DNA of 64,000 bases from Puccinia triticina (lineage: Eukaryota > Basidiomycota > Pucciniomycetes > Pucciniales > Pucciniaceae), in the NCBI RefSeq assembly GCF_026914185.1, contig NC_070562.1, positions 4,712,001-4,776,000 on the forward strand, in the 5' to 3' direction. The notes below the pieces were generated by a model, which saw nothing but the letters and a program-made list of their open reading frames with translations, was not told the DNA's origin and searched no databases. Below are positions 33,736 to 43,146 of this stretch, piece after piece. A program made the translations under genes and the position numbers. Within the stretch, counting starts at the first letter, position 1; the number at the start of each line of letters is the position of its first letter.

Positions 33736-35771
33736 ATGATGATGCTGTCCCTCAACCAAGCCAAATCTTCCATCAGCTCCACTTCGTCTGCTCCCTCATC
33801 GGAACAGGACTCTCGCCCCTCCACCGCTTGCTCGTCCACCGACATGTGTACCCCGATGCCCAACAGCACCTTCCACCACTTCGACTACAAGCGATCCAGC
33901 ACGGCCTCTGAGTGCAGCATGATGTCTGCTCCTCACATGTCCACTGCCTCCTCCGACGTTGGGTCTATGGGCTCGCCCGCTGCAAAGGCCGTCCACCCGG
34001 TCACTCCCCCTGCCCCCTCTGCCAGAAATGCGCAGGGCCCCGTCAAGCGACAAGTTGATCCTCCTTCGCAGGCTGCTATGCAATCCCGGCAAACCCAAGA
34101 CTGCTTTACTCCTTCGAGCGCCCAACCCTCTGAAGTCGACAGTGCATTCCACGGCTCTACCGAATCAGCACCCACTTACAATGCCTTCAGTGCTTGGCGC
34201 TCGCAACCTGCTGCTCAACAGCCGGCGTATGACTATCACCGCCTGGCGGGCGCTTTCATGGATGGTGCCAGCGGCCACTCTCGTTCGGCCTCCTACCAAT
34301 CTACTGCATCCTCCACCGATTCGTGGAACAGCCGAAGCCACGCCGACTCGAGCTTGCAATTCCCCGGCTACCCCGGCGGCTTGGCTGCATCGATGGCCCA
34401 GATGAGCTTGAACCCCCTTGTCAACAACGGGTTACCTGGTATGGGGTTGTACCCTGCCGGCCTCGGCGGGATGAAAAACGAGGCCTACCCTGGGGTCCAC
34501 CCAGCAACAAGCACTACTGCCGATCAAACCCGCAACCTTGTTAATTCGCTTGCCTCTCTGACTGGCGCTTACCCAACCGCCCCAGCAGGATATGCCGCCC
34601 CGCCCATGATCGACCCTCAGACCTTGATGGCCTACACCGCTGCTTTCGGCGTGTCGCCCTTGTTGGACTTGTACGGCCTCACTCCGGAGCTGATTGCCGC
34701 CCGTACCAACGTCTTGGCTCAACTTGCCAACGGCGCCGGATTGAACCACGGTGGACTCTCTCAGAACGGAGATGACGGACCCAGCCCTACCAACAAGAAG
34801 ACTAACTTGTACAAGACCGAGTTGTGCCGAAGCTGGGAGGAGAAAGGCACCTGCCGCTACGGCTCGAAGTGTCAATTTGGTGAGCAATCACATGCAGTCA
34901 TTCTCATTTGTATCCTCGCACTAATTTTCTCACTCTGTTTTACCAGCCCACGGCCAAGAAGAACTCAAGAACGTCAGCAGACACCCCAAGTTCAAGACCG
35001 AAGTTTGTCGCGTAAGTCACGCTTATCGCCCACTGTACTGCATCAGCATGAGCTCATCCATTCCGTTCGTTTTGACAGACATTCTGGCTTCACGGCTCTT
35101 GTCCGTATGGCAAACGATGCTGCTTCTTGCACACCACGGCAACTGATGCAGGAGTGCCAGCTGCCCCCAGCAGCCACGACCAAAAGGAAGGAGCGAAAGC
35201 CGGACGCAACGCGCACGACCCTCCCACCTCGCGCCTCCAGCAACGTCTGTCTTCTGGCACTTCCTCGGCCAACGGCGCAGGCGACAAGTCGTTCGGCGTC
35301 TCGCTTTCCGGCTACCTTTCGAGCAGCCCGCAGTTGCAGTCCGCCCCGGCCACCCGCGCGTTGTCCGACCTCGGCGACGCTGGTCACTCGCGAAGCAACA
35401 GCAGTAGCAGCTGCAGCCTGAGCTCCGACGGCTCTTCCCGGATCGACAGCTTGCGAATCCAGATCGGCTCCCGCTTCGGCTCTCGCGAACAGGTCCCTCC
35501 TCAAGACGCCCCGGCACCCCGCTCCCGTCTCGAGCGTCTCAGACCTACCGGCGACTACTTTGAGTCTACCAGCTCGATGCCCTCCACCTCGACTGCTTCG
35601 ACTACTCGCTACAGCCCCTTCCTCGACCGCCATCAGCCCCCACACTCGGCCTTCTCCGACACCCTTGCTCGCTCCCCTTCGCAGCACATCTCCAAGGCTC
35701 GTTCTGCCAACGGAGACGCCGAGCCTCAACTGCACTCTAGACTTTCCTCTTCTTCCACTACCCTCGCCTAA
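33736..35771 (+). CDS. Tandem CCCH zinc-finger protein, TIS11/tristetraprolin type
   Basis: Exons 33736-34879, 34947-35011 and 35079-35771 give 633 residues in frame. Finger 1 follows the lead YKTELC with the spacing C-x8-C-x5-C-x3-H (CRSWEEKGTCRYGSKCQFAH), its last AH being restored only by splicing. Finger 2 follows FKTEVC with the same spacing (CRTFWLHGSCPYGKRCCFLH). The tandem pair with this linker is diagnostic of the TIS11/TTP/Cth family, which binds AU-rich elements in mRNA 3-prime ends and promotes deadenylation and decay in the cytoplasm. The 380-residue N-terminus and the 200-residue C-terminus are Ser/Pro/Ala-rich and probably disordered, with many potential phosphorylation sites, as is usual in this family. 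The second finger is cut by an intron directly after its first C and R. Codon use is GC-rich, unlike the flanking repeats. Which yeast paralogue it matches cannot be told from the sequence. Confidence 0.93.
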
Positions 35772-36484
35772 CTTCTTTTTAACTCACCCTATGCCATTTC
35801 CTCCTCTTTCATTTTCTTTCAATCTTCTCTTCGGTTTGTTCTTAGATTGTATAAAGGACGCTGTGCATTCTCTCTTTGAAGCGTTATACACATACTTATA
35901 ACCCCCCTTTAAACACAAAAATTTTTGCTGCAATTGTTACCTAAGTATACCCTCAATTTATCCGTTTTATTTCTTATGTTGCTTCTATTGTCCGCTTTAT
36001 CTGTCTTTGCCCTCCCCCTACGTTGAAGTTTCTGTTTGTTTGATTTTGATTTTACTTTGTCTTTGTTTGTATGATAGGGAAAACGATTGTTTCTGTTTTT
36101 GAATAAATGAGAGGAACTTGTGCAGAAGATTTGACCATGATCAGCCGAACTACTTTGGGAGTCAAGGTTTTGGTAATACACCATGTGACTCAGGAATCAT
36201 CGCAATGATAAGGAAAACCGGAAACAGTTTCACACAACACAAGGCATGGGTGGCTCTGAGCAAAGGGAATAATAGAGACTGGCTCCTAGTCATTGCAGTA
36301 CGATTGTGTCGACCACCAAGCCAACCCACATCCCAGTCGCACAACGTAGGTGAAAAGGTACACACAAGTAACATGTATTTTGTATGCACGAGCCAGGTTA
36401 ATTGGTTTGAGCCGAAATCCAATCAAAAGCCGTTAGTGTTTGGGTATGAATATATTCCGACATTTTGTGGCTCTCCCACGGCAA
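35772..36484. other. 3-prime flank of the CCCH gene and upstream flank of the tRNA
   Basis: T-rich sequence after the stop (runs of TTTC and TTTG) fits a 3-prime untranslated region and polyadenylation area. Nothing else is recognised before the tRNA. Confidence 0.5.
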
Positions 36485-36565
36485 TCCGAATTAGTATATC
36501 GGCTAGTATGACCGCCTCTCACGCACGGTGCGCGGTAGAGACGGGTTCGATTCCCGTATTCGGAA
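36485..36565 (+). tRNA. tRNA-Glu (anticodon CTC) with a 9-nt intron
   Basis: The acceptor stem TCCGAAT/ATTCGGA pairs perfectly with discriminator A (36565). The D arm contains a box A match (TAGTATATCGGC). The T arm ACGGG/CCCGT encloses TTCGATT, matching box B (GGTTCGATTCC). The anticodon stem ACCGC/GCGGT encloses 16 bases, not 7; removing nine bases after position 37 leaves the loop CTCTCAC with anticodon CTC. The intron-free length is 72 nt, normal for a tRNA. A TTTTT tract 4 bases downstream can end RNA polymerase III transcription. The sequence also follows the eukaryotic tRNA-Glu pattern outside the anticodon. Confidence 0.92.
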
Positions 36566-37356
36566 CATGTTTTTGCGTGCTGGGTTTAGTTGTTTGACCT
36601 TGATCCCTTCTGTCTGAGCGTTTATACTTTTCTCCCAGTAAATCACAGTGTGGTTTCAGGCCTTTCAGTTATGGCTTGATTGCTTTTGACCTGTATTTAT
36701 CACATTCACTACTACGTTTCCCGTCAAAAACTGTGGGACGGGTCCAGAAACCATCTCAAATGGACATGCGGCCGCACAGAAAAGACATCAGAGCTGTTTG
36801 CACCTTGCAGCTGTTGACTGCCCGCCTGGACAGTTCCAAGGCTCAGAAGCTGGCTGGTGATGTCCAGTCCACCCAATGACATCATGGGTGTGCCTGGTTG
36901 CTTCTGCCAGAGCCCATAATGCGGGGTTGGCTCTTTAATGGCACTAAATGACAGGTGAGCCATACATATCAGATATGTTGATGTCGGACCTCGAGGCTTT
37001 GAGCACAGGAGTGTTGATGGTTACACCGCGCAACATGCATTACCTTACGGAAGCGCCAAACATGCTTTGCTGGGGCCCTCACAAACTCATGAAAGTTTTC
37101 TGGGAGGAAGGAACTGGGGAGCAAAAGACTCCCCTCTACTAAAGCTCTCACTGGCAATGCTGGGCCGTTTTGCTTACATTCAAAAGAAGTGCTAGCTCAT
37201 CAGCCATTTTCTTTGACCGCGGACACCTCCTTGTTGGCAGGCTTCCACTGCGCCCCACCGCGTTTAGTGAAAAAAGCCTGCGCGCGTAGTGTTAGTGCAA
37301 ACCTGCTTGGCAAAACTACGCTGCACTAACACTTATGGTTATAAGACTAAAAGTCT
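36566..37356. other. Intergenic stretch, nothing recognised
   Basis: Short frames without any domain. A small inverted repeat with AGTGTTAGTGC / GCACTAACACT occurs at 37289-37334. Confidence 0.4.
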
Positions 37357-37731
37357 TTGATGAGATGAGGCATGGTTAGACACAAGCAAGTAGCGGTGGC
37401 AAACGAGCAGAGGCAAAGCAAACCTTTGATGAGATGAGGCACGGTTAGACACACGCAAGTAGCGATGGCAAACAGACAGAGGCAAAGCAAACCTGAAGAC
37501 GGGAGTCAAGGGTGAGCAAAGTTTTTGAGTGAACAATAGTTGAGTGTTGAATTTCTTATGCAGACCTTTGATGAGATGAGGCACGGTTAGACACAAGCAA
37601 GTAGCAGTGGCAAACGGGCAGAGGCAAAGCAAACCTAACAGACAGCATAAGATGAGACCGGAGACTAATGAGAAGAGAAAAGATAGAAAACAGACCTGAA
37701 GACGGGAGTCATGGGCGAGCAAAGTTTTTGA
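37357..37731. repeat. Tandem repeat, about 70-bp unit, with a linker repeat
   Basis: The unit TTTGATGAGATGAGGCA, then GGTTAGACAC and GGCAAAGCAAACC, occurs at about 37357-37425, 37425-37493 and 37565-37636. A second word, GAAGACGGGAGTCA followed by GAGCAAAGTTTTTGA, follows at 37496 and 37697. The last copy is interrupted at 37732 by a hAT element, and the remainder of the unit (GAGCAAACAGTAGTTGAGTG) resumes at 38712. Confidence 0.8.
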
Positions 37732-38705
37732 CAAGGCTGAAACCGCTGCACTAAAAGTAGTGCAGCGCAGCGGAAATGGGCTCACTGCGCTGCACTTTTT
37801 TATAGCGATTTTCCGCTAACGCTTCAGCTTTTTGAAAACGGAGGGAAAATTCCTCTTTTTTTAGCGGACCACAAAAGCGCCTCAGAAGCGCAAAACCGCT
37901 GCGTGGTAGCGCAGCGCAGCGGCACTTCGCTAGAAAAGCGGGATTTGCAGCGGCAAATCCTGCTTTTATAATCTGGGTTCCTGCTTTGCGCGCTTTTCCG
38001 CTTTTCACGCCTTATTAGTGCAGCATAGCTAATATTACTGCATGTTTGCCGCGATAGAGAAAAAATATACTCAAAAAGAAACAGAAACTAAAAAAGTGAC
38101 CTATACCCCCCGAGTCTTGGTTGATTTTTTTGGCTGTTTAGTCTTCTTGATGTTGGACGGAGAAGATAACTTGGGGTTTTTTTTGGCAGCGTCCAGAACA
38201 GCCTGACAATCTTCAAAAACCCCACCCAACTTGACCCCGCCGCGTAACCACAAGTGGCTGCTGATAGCACGTTCAATTGATCGTATCGCAAGTCCGGCCC
38301 GCCCTGATGAACAAACATTGGCGGCAGCTGAGAAGGTGCGCTCCACCGTTGCTGAGCTAGCTGCGCAAGCAAGATAATTGCGCTTGCTTTTTGAGCTGAA
38401 TTAACTGCGCAGCGCCAAAAGTGCGGAAGAAGTATCAGCTAAAAAGTGGTGCAGCGCGCAAAAGCGCCCCAGTAGCGGTTGAAAGCGCACACCGCTATTG
38501 CTGCGCTTTCCCGCAGCGAAAGCGCCGCTTTTTTGGCTGCGCTTACGCTATGTCATCCAAGGAAATAGTGGTGTTTCGCTGCAGAAAGCGGTAGCGCAGC
38601 GCGGGGACGCTACCGCTTCAGCTTTTTGGGCTGGGGGGTTAGCGGCGCCCGCTGCGCTGCGCTAAAATAGCCGCTTTCTGCAGCGTAGCGCAGCTTTTCA
38701 GTCTT
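37732..38705. mobile_element. Non-autonomous hAT element, 974 bp, with GCTGCGC-rich ends
   Basis: The ends CAAGGCTGAAA and TTTTCAGTCTTG are inverted, and GTTTTTGA occurs on both sides (37724-37731 and 38706-38713), an 8-bp hAT-type duplication. The first and last 250-350 bp are packed with GCAGCG, GCGCTGC and AAGCGG words in both orientations, the kind of subterminal motif that hAT transposases bind. The minus strand at 38101-38390 keeps part of a transposase C-terminus. The pieces of the interrupted tandem repeat on either side confirm insertion. Confidence 0.8.
38101..38390 (-). pseudogene. hAT transposase dimerisation-domain remnant
   Basis: The minus frame reads ERTFSAAANVCSSGRAGLA, then IERAISSHLWLRGGVKLGG and a Lys-rich end. 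This is the C-terminal part of the hAT dimerisation region and parallels the intact protein at 43147 (ERCFSAAADTC, then IERWVNCNQWL). The catalytic core is absent, so the fragment is what remains in the internally deleted element at 37732-38705. Confidence 0.75.
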
Positions 38706-39201
38706 GTTTTTGAGCAAACAGTAGTTGAGTGTTAAAGAAACAGTAGGAGTGGAAAGGAAAACAAGCTTTAACTGGACAACTAGGTTAGATCAGAAACTGC
38801 GGCAGAATACATGTGAGAGTATAACTAGTGACATGTAGTAGAAAACCCGTGAAACCGTCTAATAATGGTAGCCCCAGGGTTTCTCTCAGGCTAAAAAGAA
38901 GTCTTTCCTTTGAAAGATGATTTTGCAAGGAGAGCTTTGCGCCAACTCAGGCTGCAGCAGGGCCCTCCGGCGCGAGGCACAGCCAGTATGTTAGGAAGCT
39001 CATGTTTTTGTTTTTGAAGAAGTCAGATAGGAATGATTAAAATTCGGTATTAGGTTGATTAAAATATGGAATAGGTTAGTAAGCCCATGATTGTTTTGTA
39101 GAAGTAGCTACTAGAATAAGGAATATTAAAATTTGGTCTAGACAAAGATGTATTAGGGGAATGAAAAGTGAATGGAATAAGGACATTGAGATAGGAAATG
39201 A
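38706..39201. other. Intergenic stretch downstream of the secreted-protein gene
   Basis: It contains the end of the tandem repeat unit (38712-38740), then AT-rich DNA that probably includes the 3-prime end of the minus-strand gene ending at 39202. Nothing else is recognised. Confidence 0.4.
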
Positions 39202-40137
39202 TTATTGGGCAGATAGACCCGCGGAGTCGAAGTCGCTGACAGAAGTTGATCCAATAGGGCCAATTGCGGGGGTGTTGTCTTGAAGAGGTGAAAGGTTTGC
39301 AGCAGTTCTGGAGACAGCACGGGTGACTGTTTCTACGGCTCTTTTGGTTTGAGGGATTGACAGGTTGTTAGAGATGCTGGAGACGGGCGATGGAAGCGTA
39401 GAGGTGACAGCGCCAGCTGGGCTTTCTTGCAACACTTCCTCCCGGTAGTGCTCGATAGCTCGCAGAAGGGCCGTGGTAGGTTCTCCACCTTCTTTGATGT
39501 TATCAACCGCGTCGACGACTGCTGCGCTTGGCTTGATTTTCTCCGCAATAGTCGTTGTTACTTCGGCGGAAATTGGCTTGATGATGTAGACAGGTGAAGG
39601 TTGCTCTGCTGCAAGCTGGTTGGATTCAGCATTGGCCAGTTTGATGGTAAAAGCTTGAGGAAGTTTGTCGCCTATTGTCGAGGCAAGTGATCCTTGAGCT
39701 ACTGCTGATACCGGAGTAATGGGGATCGATCGTCGTCTTGAATCAGGCTGAGAATAAGCATGAACTCGCGAGCCGTCATCTTCAGGCTTGGGAGCCGATT
39801 TCTTGGGGGGAGGTTCGGGCATGTTGGGTGATGATTTAGCCTCAGCTGCATTTGGACGTGAAAGTATGTCTTGTGGTGCTTGGGTTGCATTTTCTTGGAT
39901 CAATGACCTCCTGGCAATTGACAGATGGATAGGCGTTCCAATCCGGATGTTGAGAGCTTCTGTTCTGACTAAGGTGGTTCGGGCATTCTTCGATGGAGTG
40001 AGTGGGACAGAGCGCGCATCAGAGACGGAAGCTGGAAGAATCAAATGCATGAAGGTCAGCTTCAGTAAGAAGAAAACACACGCATCGATTTACTTACCAC
40101 TCAGCACCAGGGCTCCGGCAACAAGGGCGAAACGCAT
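39202..40137 (-). CDS. Predicted secreted protein with dibasic (Kex2-like) sites
   Basis: ATG at 40137 opens a 40-bp exon (40098-40137), joined by a GTAAGT...CCAG intron to 39202-40031, for 289 residues. The spliced N-terminus MRFALVAGALVLSASVSDA is a clear signal peptide, visible only after splicing, with likely cleavage after VSDA. The mature part is Ala/Ser/Thr/Pro-rich with no cysteine and no membrane segment. It carries dibasic or tribasic motifs in ARRS, SRRRS and TKRAV, which could be Kex2 sites in the Golgi. A TATAAATA box lies about 185 bp upstream. I do not recognise a family. In a rust such a protein would be a candidate effector or a processed secreted peptide, which is inference. 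Confidence 0.7.
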
Positions 40138-40986
40138 TTTAGTGGATTTGTTTGGTTTGGGAGGAGTTTAAAAGGGGCTTCTTATATTTTGAGATACCGG
40201 CTGCGAAGAGCACGAGGAAATATATTGTAGAGGTGTTCTGTGGGGTAGGATAGAGAAAGCTGTGGGAGATGTTGGTGGTGATAGAGGATGGTTCAGACCC
40301 AACCACTCGGCCTTACCCCCTCTATTTATAGACTTTTCTGCGGCACTATGCTTTCATTTGGCCCTTGCCATAAGATGACGGCCTGATTGGTGCCAATGTG
40401 TTGGTTCCGTCTGCCCACTTCTGGAGGCCGACCAGGAAGTGAATGTGAGGGAAAGATGGCTGTCAGCGATCTCAGGTCACATTGAAATCCTGCCTCAGAA
40501 TTGGTGGGATGGCCGGTTTTCATGACGGGTCAAAACTGGACGTGGTTGGTCCAGGGGTAGTCAGAGCTCTGTACCTGAACTGGGCACAGACAGTGGCTCA
40601 AAGATGGCGGGGGGATTTTACCTTGACAAGCTATCCGAGAAGAAACATGGCTCTGAGGAGGGGTGAGCAGGAAGCAAGGTGCACCGTGAATAACCAAGGG
40701 CATGTCCAAATAGTTCGGTGCACTCCACATCAGGCAGGATTGGGTGCCCCTACAATTTGAGAATGATGGGTGATAAACCCAAGAACAACATAAAAATGCG
40801 AAAGAAAAAAACAATGGGATATTCCGTTTGACTTCATTTTCATGGCAGTGAAAGGAAGGATCGGCCCATCGGAATGGACCCCCTCCCGGCCTCCCCTCGG
40901 GTAATTGCCATCAGTCGGCACACCAGGCGGCAGCAGAAGCCTGCATCACGCCAGTTCTCAACCAGGCCTTCCCTCAGCTATCCATC
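40138..40986. promoter_or_regulatory. Divergent promoter region between the secreted-protein gene and ZNG1
   Basis: The 850-bp gap separates two genes read outward. On the minus strand TATAAATA at 40323-40330 is well placed for the secreted-protein gene. No clear TATA box is seen for the plus-strand gene. A GTGGTTGGTCCAGGGG segment and other GC-rich DNA fill the middle. No further gene is supported. Confidence 0.5.
40323..40330 (-). promoter_or_regulatory. TATA box of the secreted-protein gene
   Basis: TATAAATA on the minus strand, about 185 bp before the ATG at 40137, in an otherwise GC-balanced region. Confidence 0.5.
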
Positions 40987-42724
40987 ATGGCCGATCTCAA
41001 AAAGGTGCCGGTTACGATTCTCTCTGGACAACTCGGCAGTGGCAAATCGACCCTTCTGCGCCGGCTACTGACCAACCAAAGCCAGCTCAAGATCGCGATC
41101 GTCATGAACGAATTTGCGCAAACGGCTAGCATCGAAGGTCTCCCTCACCATCTGTAATCTTCCGTCTGAAGTCCTGGTCGAGAACAGTCAAAATCTGATC
41201 TCTCTCCTGGGCCATAGGGAAATCCATCCAGCTGACCGTTGCTAACGAGGGAACTCAGGTTCAAGAATGGCTAGAACTAGATGCGAGTGACCACACTATT
41301 TGTATCCCACTCTTCCCTCTTATCTCCAGACGAATCTCGCAAAAATTAATTTTTACCCAATATCAACAGTTGATTTTGCTTATCCCTTTGGCACGCGCCT
41401 TGTGTTATCCAGAACGGCTGCTTGTGTTGCAGCGCCCAAGATCAAGGAGTCCTGGCCATAGAGTCTCTCATGCAACGACGGGGCACATTTGAGTAATGAA
41501 CTACCATAAAATCAAGGAAGCATCATTTCTGGACTGACATCGGGCTTCCTAATCTTTGGCATTCGCAGTCACATCATTGTCGAAACTACAGGTGAATTTT
41601 GGATCATTGGAGGGAGGAATACGCAAGACCAGCGGTAGCACTCACCCATTTTCCAAATCGTCAAGGTATTGCCGATCCGTCTCAGATAGCTTTGCTGTTT
41701 TGGATTGATTCAGCCCTCGAGTCTCTCCTCTATCTTGATGGGATCGTTACGGTGGTAGACTGCGCACACTTGGAAAAGGTAGCTCAGCCGCTCAGAGGCA
41801 TTAGTCACGATCTCTGCAGTTTCCTAACGTATTTGGAATTCGCGTTTAACCTATGCATAGCAACTGGAAGAAGAAGCCACCGCCAATAGTGGAACTGTGA
41901 CCAAGTTAGGCTTCATAACAATTTCCCCTCGCTTTTCTGATTCCTGATTCCTCATCTATTACGCTTTCCGGGTATTCGAACAGACAAATAGCGGTCGCGG
42001 ATTCGTTGTACTTGTCAAAGATCGACTTGGTATCTGAATCCAGACTCGAGCCGTTAAAACGGTTGATCGAGTGAGTGAATCGAGGTGCCCATCAATAGAG
42101 AAGAGATTTTAGAATTAGCACTGACAGCAACCTTCTAACCTCCAAAGTTCCTTGAACGATTCGGCACTACTGAGTCAATCAGATGACGATCTAGAAATGG
42201 TTTTGCCCAAGGTGCTCAGTCTGGATTCATTTTCAACCTATCGCGGATTGCCCCAGTCACTTGCGACGCCAGAGAGGAACACGGAAAACGTGGATTCGAG
42301 CCTAATGGCCAGGTTGACACGTCCAGTAGGCAACTCAACAGACCCGAGCTTTCGGACGACTCACGATAGCTTTTCGACGATTACCATCAATCTGCCTGCT
42401 TTCGCGAACGTCAACACCAGTGATAGCAAGTTTGATCGGACGTTCCGCAAACTACTCTGGGAGGGAATTCTGGGCGAAGAAGGAGAGCCGCGTCCTGCCG
42501 AGCCGGGCTCAGAAATTGGGGAGCCATTAATCCTTCGAGCCAAGGGCTTACTGAAAGATAATGACGGGAACTGGTTTATTCTGCAAGCCGTCCGGGAAAC
42601 TTATGAGATCCAGCCGGTCCATCCTGATGTTTTGATGGATGAACATGAGCACCCCAAATTGGTTTTGATCGGCAAAGGACTCGATACTCAGTTGGAACAG
42701 CGCTTCCTCAAAGAAATATCATGA
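40987..42724 (+). CDS. ZNG1: Zinc-chaperone GTPase, ZNG1/CobW family (8 exons)
   Basis: Exons 40987-41137, 41218-41282, 41413-41492, 41569-41591, 41666-41778, 41861-41904, 41984-42070 and 42148-42724 join in frame to 379 residues. The N-terminus has the P-loop GQLGSGKST. Next come the switch region (VMNEFAQTA), the family-defining zinc motif NGCLCCS (C-x-C-C), the ETTGLADP motif, and SKIDLV in place of the usual NKxD. The C-terminal domain has VTITFDVP-like and LVLIGKGLD-like segments typical of the CobW C-terminus (here TITINLPAF and LVLIGKGLD). ZNG1 transfers zinc to methionine aminopeptidase in the cytosol and uses GTP hydrolysis. The length fits the family. Seven short introns fragment the 5-prime half. 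The second intron starts with GC, not GT (GCGAGT at 41283), which is required to produce NGCLCCS. Confidence 0.9.
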
Positions 42725-43146
42725 TTTCTACATACGCGACTTCCTCAATGAACTCCATGGGATGCACATGCTCAATGACTTGTCCCGTTTTCGAGATTTT
42801 AAAGGTTTGAAACATTTATGAATCACCAGACCAATTCTGCAGAGCATGGCACTTATTCTCAACGGAATTAATAGTTGAGTATGATTTAACAACCTGGTGT
42901 TTTGCACGGCTCTTTATGTTTGCCCTGAATGAAAGGGTTTGTTTTCTATCGCAAAAAAAAAAGCGATCAACTAGACACGCGTGGGTCTAAGGAGAAGCCA
43001 TCTGTCATTTTTTGCGAAATTACAACTGACAAACGCAGTCAAGTTGGAGGATAATTGGGGTACATGAGATTGAAAAGAAAAAGAGCATATAATCGTACGT
43101 ATATAGTACTTTTGAACCTTTTGTGGGGGTTATTTTTCTCTTGCAT
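42725..43146. other. Spacer between ZNG1 and the hAT transposase gene
   Basis: AT-rich, converging 3-prime ends of two genes. A short AAAAAAAAAA run follows ATCGC near 42950. No gene, and no hAT terminal repeat could be identified. Confidence 0.45.

Noticed and set aside
33796..35735. Minus frames of 118 to 230 codons
   Set aside because: Antisense shadows of the GC-rich CCCH zinc-finger gene.
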